From contig QCFY01000004.1 in NCBI GenBank assembly GCA_003280085.1, positions 46,952 to 110,951 on the forward strand: 64,000 nt of DNA, read 5' to 3'. The first letter of the stretch is position 1. Every line of letters begins with the position of its first letter. The translations under genes and the position numbers were made by a program. This DNA comes from Prochlorococcus sp. AG-363-O06 (GTDB taxonomy: Bacteria; Cyanobacteriota; Cyanobacteriia; PCC-6307; Cyanobiaceae). The notes beneath the pieces were generated by a model. That model was not told where the DNA came from and ran no database searches. It worked only from the letters and a program-made list of their open reading frames with translations. Positions 61,897 through 64,000 of this stretch are shown one piece after another.

Positions 61897-62610
61897 TTAA
61901 ATTTCTAATGAGCAATTTACTTGCATTTCAAAAGGTATGCAGGTTTTTGGAAGATTCAGTAAGTTTGTACAAATAGTCCCTATATCTTCAGGTTGTGTCA
62001 TCATTTCTGGCGGTACAATTGACTTAATTCCATCTGCCATTTCTGTATTTACCCAACTTGGGCATATAGCAGTTACTCTTATACCTTCTTCCCAACCTAG
62101 ATTCCTCATTGTTTGGCATAGGCTCATTAAAGCAAATTTACTCATACTGTACCCAGCTAAATTGCCTTTAGATCTTTTGCCACTCATCGAAACTAAAACT
62201 ATTATTCGCCCCTGCTTGCTTTTTACTAGATGAGACCAGGCTTCTCTTGTTAGTAGCCATGGTCCCATTACATTTACTTTCCATAAATTATTTATGGCTT
62301 TATCTTCACCTTCTTTGTACAAGAATCCAACCCTATTAAATATTCCTGCACAATGGATCAGAGTGTCTAGACTACCAAACTTTAGTATAGTTTTGTTTAC
62401 CCATTCTTTAGCTAAGTACTCATTTTTAGCTTCATATTCCTGAAGCATTATCTTTTCAGATCCAGATATCTCCGGATCTAGGACTGTGCCCGTTACCGAA
62501 TTTATATTCCTTAGTCCAAGACTCAATCTGTGGCCACTATTTAGGGCACTAATTGCAATTGCATTACCAATACCCCTATTGGCTCCACTAATTAAAATTG
62601 TTCTTTTCAT
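61897..62610 (-). CDS. Short-chain dehydrogenase/reductase (SDR)
   Basis: 237 residues. Rossmann motif ISGANRGIGNAIAISAL (TGxxxGIG-like) near residue 8, NAG-equivalent IHCAGIFN, active-site Ser in VSMSGKRSKG and the catalytic YSMSK (Tyr-x3-Lys). Cytosolic NAD(P)H-dependent oxidoreductase; substrate unknown. 19 bp downstream of crtL and on the same strand. Confidence 0.9.
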   Translation of the reverse strand: MKRTILISGANRGIGNAIAISALNSGHRLSLGLRNINSVTGTVLDPEISGSEKIMLQEYEAKNEYLAKEWVNKTILKFGSLDTLIHCAGIFNRVGFLYKEGEDKAINNLWKVNVMGPWLLTREAWSHLVKSKQGRIIVLVSMSGKRSKGNLAGYSMSKFALMSLCQTMRNLGWEEGIRVTAICPSWVNTEMADGIKSIVPPEMMTQPEDIGTICTNLLNLPKTCIPFEMQVNCSLEI

Positions 62611-62629
62611 ATAGTCTTTAAAATAAATA

Positions 62630-63928
62630 CTACTTCATTTTTGGTTTGAGAAATTCCCATAATAGTTTTAGTTCCCTTCCCTGCATTCCCATCAACCCAA
62701 GCCTTACATTCCATGAGGCGTTATTAAACATTGACATCATCGCTCTTACCAGTTCACTAAGCGTTAATGTATTTGTGAGAAAACCATACCATTGATTTTT
62801 AGGTAAACCAAAGAATCCATCGAAGAAATCTCTAAGCTGATCCTCCTCGAAACGCATAAGTTTTTCTAGTCCAAATTGATATAGAGCTTGCTTTTTTTGG
62901 AGTTCTATTGGCCATAACTCTTGCCATCCTGCTTTAGCGATGTCAGTTGTAGAGTTTTTTGGATTTGAAATATTCTGGGCTATTACCTTTGCGAGTTTAG
63001 GTGCTCTTCTCAACAAGCCTCCAACCATATAGCCTGATGCTGGATGGACCATTGCAGCAGATCCACCAAACCCAAGAACAGGCTGATCAAGATAAGGTAT
63101 TGACAAGTTCATAGGTAAATATACCCCTAGCTCTTCATGCTCTAATGTCTGAATTTTTATTCCTTTATTATTAATTCTTTTGTGCAACCTTTCTCTTAAC
63201 TTTTCAATAGATATTGGTGGGGCAAGACCTAGCGAAGTCTCCTCAAGGAAGAATCGACCATTTCCCATATCCATAGCATAAAGAAAAGTAGGTGGTTCTG
63301 ACTTCTCTTCACTTGTCAGATGATCGCAACGATAATCCATAAGAACGAATTGTCCTTCTTGAATTGGAGAGGAGCTAAACTTGGCAACAACTCCATAACA
63401 TGTTTGTACTGCTATTGGACCTCTATCTGGAGATTTGACAAAAATAGGATCATATCCAGTAGCATCTATTACAAGCCTTGCCTTATATTTAATCTCATCT
63501 TCGGTTGTAACAATTGCAAAGAATTTGCTTATCTCAATATTATTTGCAAACCCTCTATTCCATTTGACCTCACCCTGCTCGCATTGATTTATCCAATGTG
63601 CTTGTAATTTGTGTTTATCAAACAGTCCGTAATCTTTTTTATGATGGGTAGGTTTGTTTTCGTTAGAGGTAAGTACAGATGAGCCTTTACCAAAGAAACT
63701 AACTGTATTTTGCCATCTATGGCCAAGTAGGTGATCCAGGCCTAGCTCCTCTACCTCGTCTGTCCAGATTCCGTAGGTGTAAGGCCATGGGTCTAAATGT
63801 GAGTTGGCAGATAGAACCCCAACGTTTAGACCCTCTTGACTTAACGCAGCAGAAACGGCCAGTGCCCCAGGTCCAGCGCCTAGCACTAACACATCAAAAG
63901 CATCAGCAGTAGATGCCTTATCGCTCAT
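62630..63928 (-). CDS. crtL: Lycopene beta-cyclase (CrtL)
   Basis: 432 residues. Flavoprotein that cyclises lycopene ends to beta-rings, giving beta-carotene and then zeaxanthin precursors, the product chain of crtH above. Signatures: FDVLVLGAGPGALAVSAALS at the N-terminus, PYTYGIWTDEVEELGLDHLLGHRW, FVLMDYRCDHLT, FLEETSL, GFGGSAAMVHPASGYMVGGLLRRAP and the C-terminal QWYGFLTNTLTLSELVRAMM. It agrees with CrtL-b of other cyanobacteria. Start ATG 63928. Confidence 0.95.
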   Translation of the reverse strand: MSDKASTADAFDVLVLGAGPGALAVSAALSQEGLNVGVLSANSHLDPWPYTYGIWTDEVEELGLDHLLGHRWQNTVSFFGKGSSVLTSNENKPTHHKKDYGLFDKHKLQAHWINQCEQGEVKWNRGFANNIEISKFFAIVTTEDEIKYKARLVIDATGYDPIFVKSPDRGPIAVQTCYGVVAKFSSSPIQEGQFVLMDYRCDHLTSEEKSEPPTFLYAMDMGNGRFFLEETSLGLAPPISIEKLRERLHKRINNKGIKIQTLEHEELGVYLPMNLSIPYLDQPVLGFGGSAAMVHPASGYMVGGLLRRAPKLAKVIAQNISNPKNSTTDIAKAGWQELWPIELQKKQALYQFGLEKLMRFEEDQLRDFFDGFFGLPKNQWYGFLTNTLTLSELVRAMMSMFNNASWNVRLGLMGMQGRELKLLWEFLKPKMK

Positions 63929-63934
63929 AATGGC

Positions 63935-64000
63935 TTATACATTTGACAATGCACTTGTTGCATGAGCCTCACTCATAGTTGATTCCAATAGGTTTGATGT
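63935..64000 (-). CDS. Possible 3' end of a gene running off the window
   Basis: An open frame of 21 codons ending at TAA 63935-63937, reading SNLLESTMSEAHATSALSNV. It abuts the crtL start by 6 bases and reads in from the right edge, so it may be the last codons of an upstream gene. Identity cannot be judged. Confidence 0.35.
   Translation of the reverse strand, partial: TSNLLESTMSEAHATSALSNV

Noticed and set aside
1..64000. CRISPR array or insertion sequence
   Set aside because: No regularly spaced direct repeats and no transposase-like protein on either strand.

Overview
The window looks like part of the chromosome of a marine picocyanobacterium, most likely a low-light-adapted Prochlorococcus. 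The reasons are AT-rich DNA (about 35-38% GC by eye), very short intergenic gaps in the core part, a Pcb-type chlorophyll a/b antenna gene (54577-55632), a CyanoP/PsbP-like lipoprotein, carotenoid genes (CRTISO-type isomerase and lycopene beta-cyclase), a short high-light-inducible-type protein and many very small single-helix membrane proteins. The strain cannot be named from the sequence alone.

Layout. (1) 1-28.1 kb is dense core genome: uppS (cut by the window edge), bioB-trhO-GNAT-like operon with overlapping starts and stops, lipA-recR, the PsbP-like lipoprotein convergent with an ABC exporter, an RRM protein, a DEAD-box helicase, a complete recD-recB / recC set with a methyltransferase gene between recB and recC, pdxJ, an acyltransferase, a BolA-monothiol glutaredoxin pair, a response regulator lacking the phospho-acceptor Asp, crtH and trmFO. 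It ends at tRNA-Lys(TTT). (2) 28.1-54.5 kb is accessory in character: few recognisable families (EamA transporter, ArsM-like methyltransferase, rubredoxin, DCC thiol-disulfide protein, DUF2130 coiled-coil protein, fucosyltransferase-like enzyme, SelO, ABM monooxygenase, TauE/SafE exporter, DUF2389/TIGR02450 and DUF2862 proteins), among many tiny genes, long gaps and inverted repeats. About 41-44.4 kb is distinctly more GC-rich and carries selO. tRNA-Pro(TGG) lies at 45.2 kb. (3) 54.5-64 kb returns to longer genes: pcb, gltS-like, a dehydrogenase, a GST, a GIY-YIG-like membrane protein, an SDR and crtL.

Main observations. Two families of small membrane proteins occur three times each: one with the core KVIKWGGLVIAV (30031, 46710 and 61287, the last on the minus strand and under 50 residues), and one with a helix followed by WNxCV and a late LCNGS (47710, 48468, 50653). 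A 20-bp perfect inverted repeat supplies the last codons of two convergent genes (5287-5339). recR has no ATG/GTG/TTG start that would keep its N-terminal domain. Several real-looking genes under 60 codons were found by reading (7932, 32631, 32840, 33790, 35590, 36392, 37453, 38595, 51113, 52581, 53032, 53373, 61287, 61653). The sequence shows no CRISPR array, transposase, integrase or phage structural gene.
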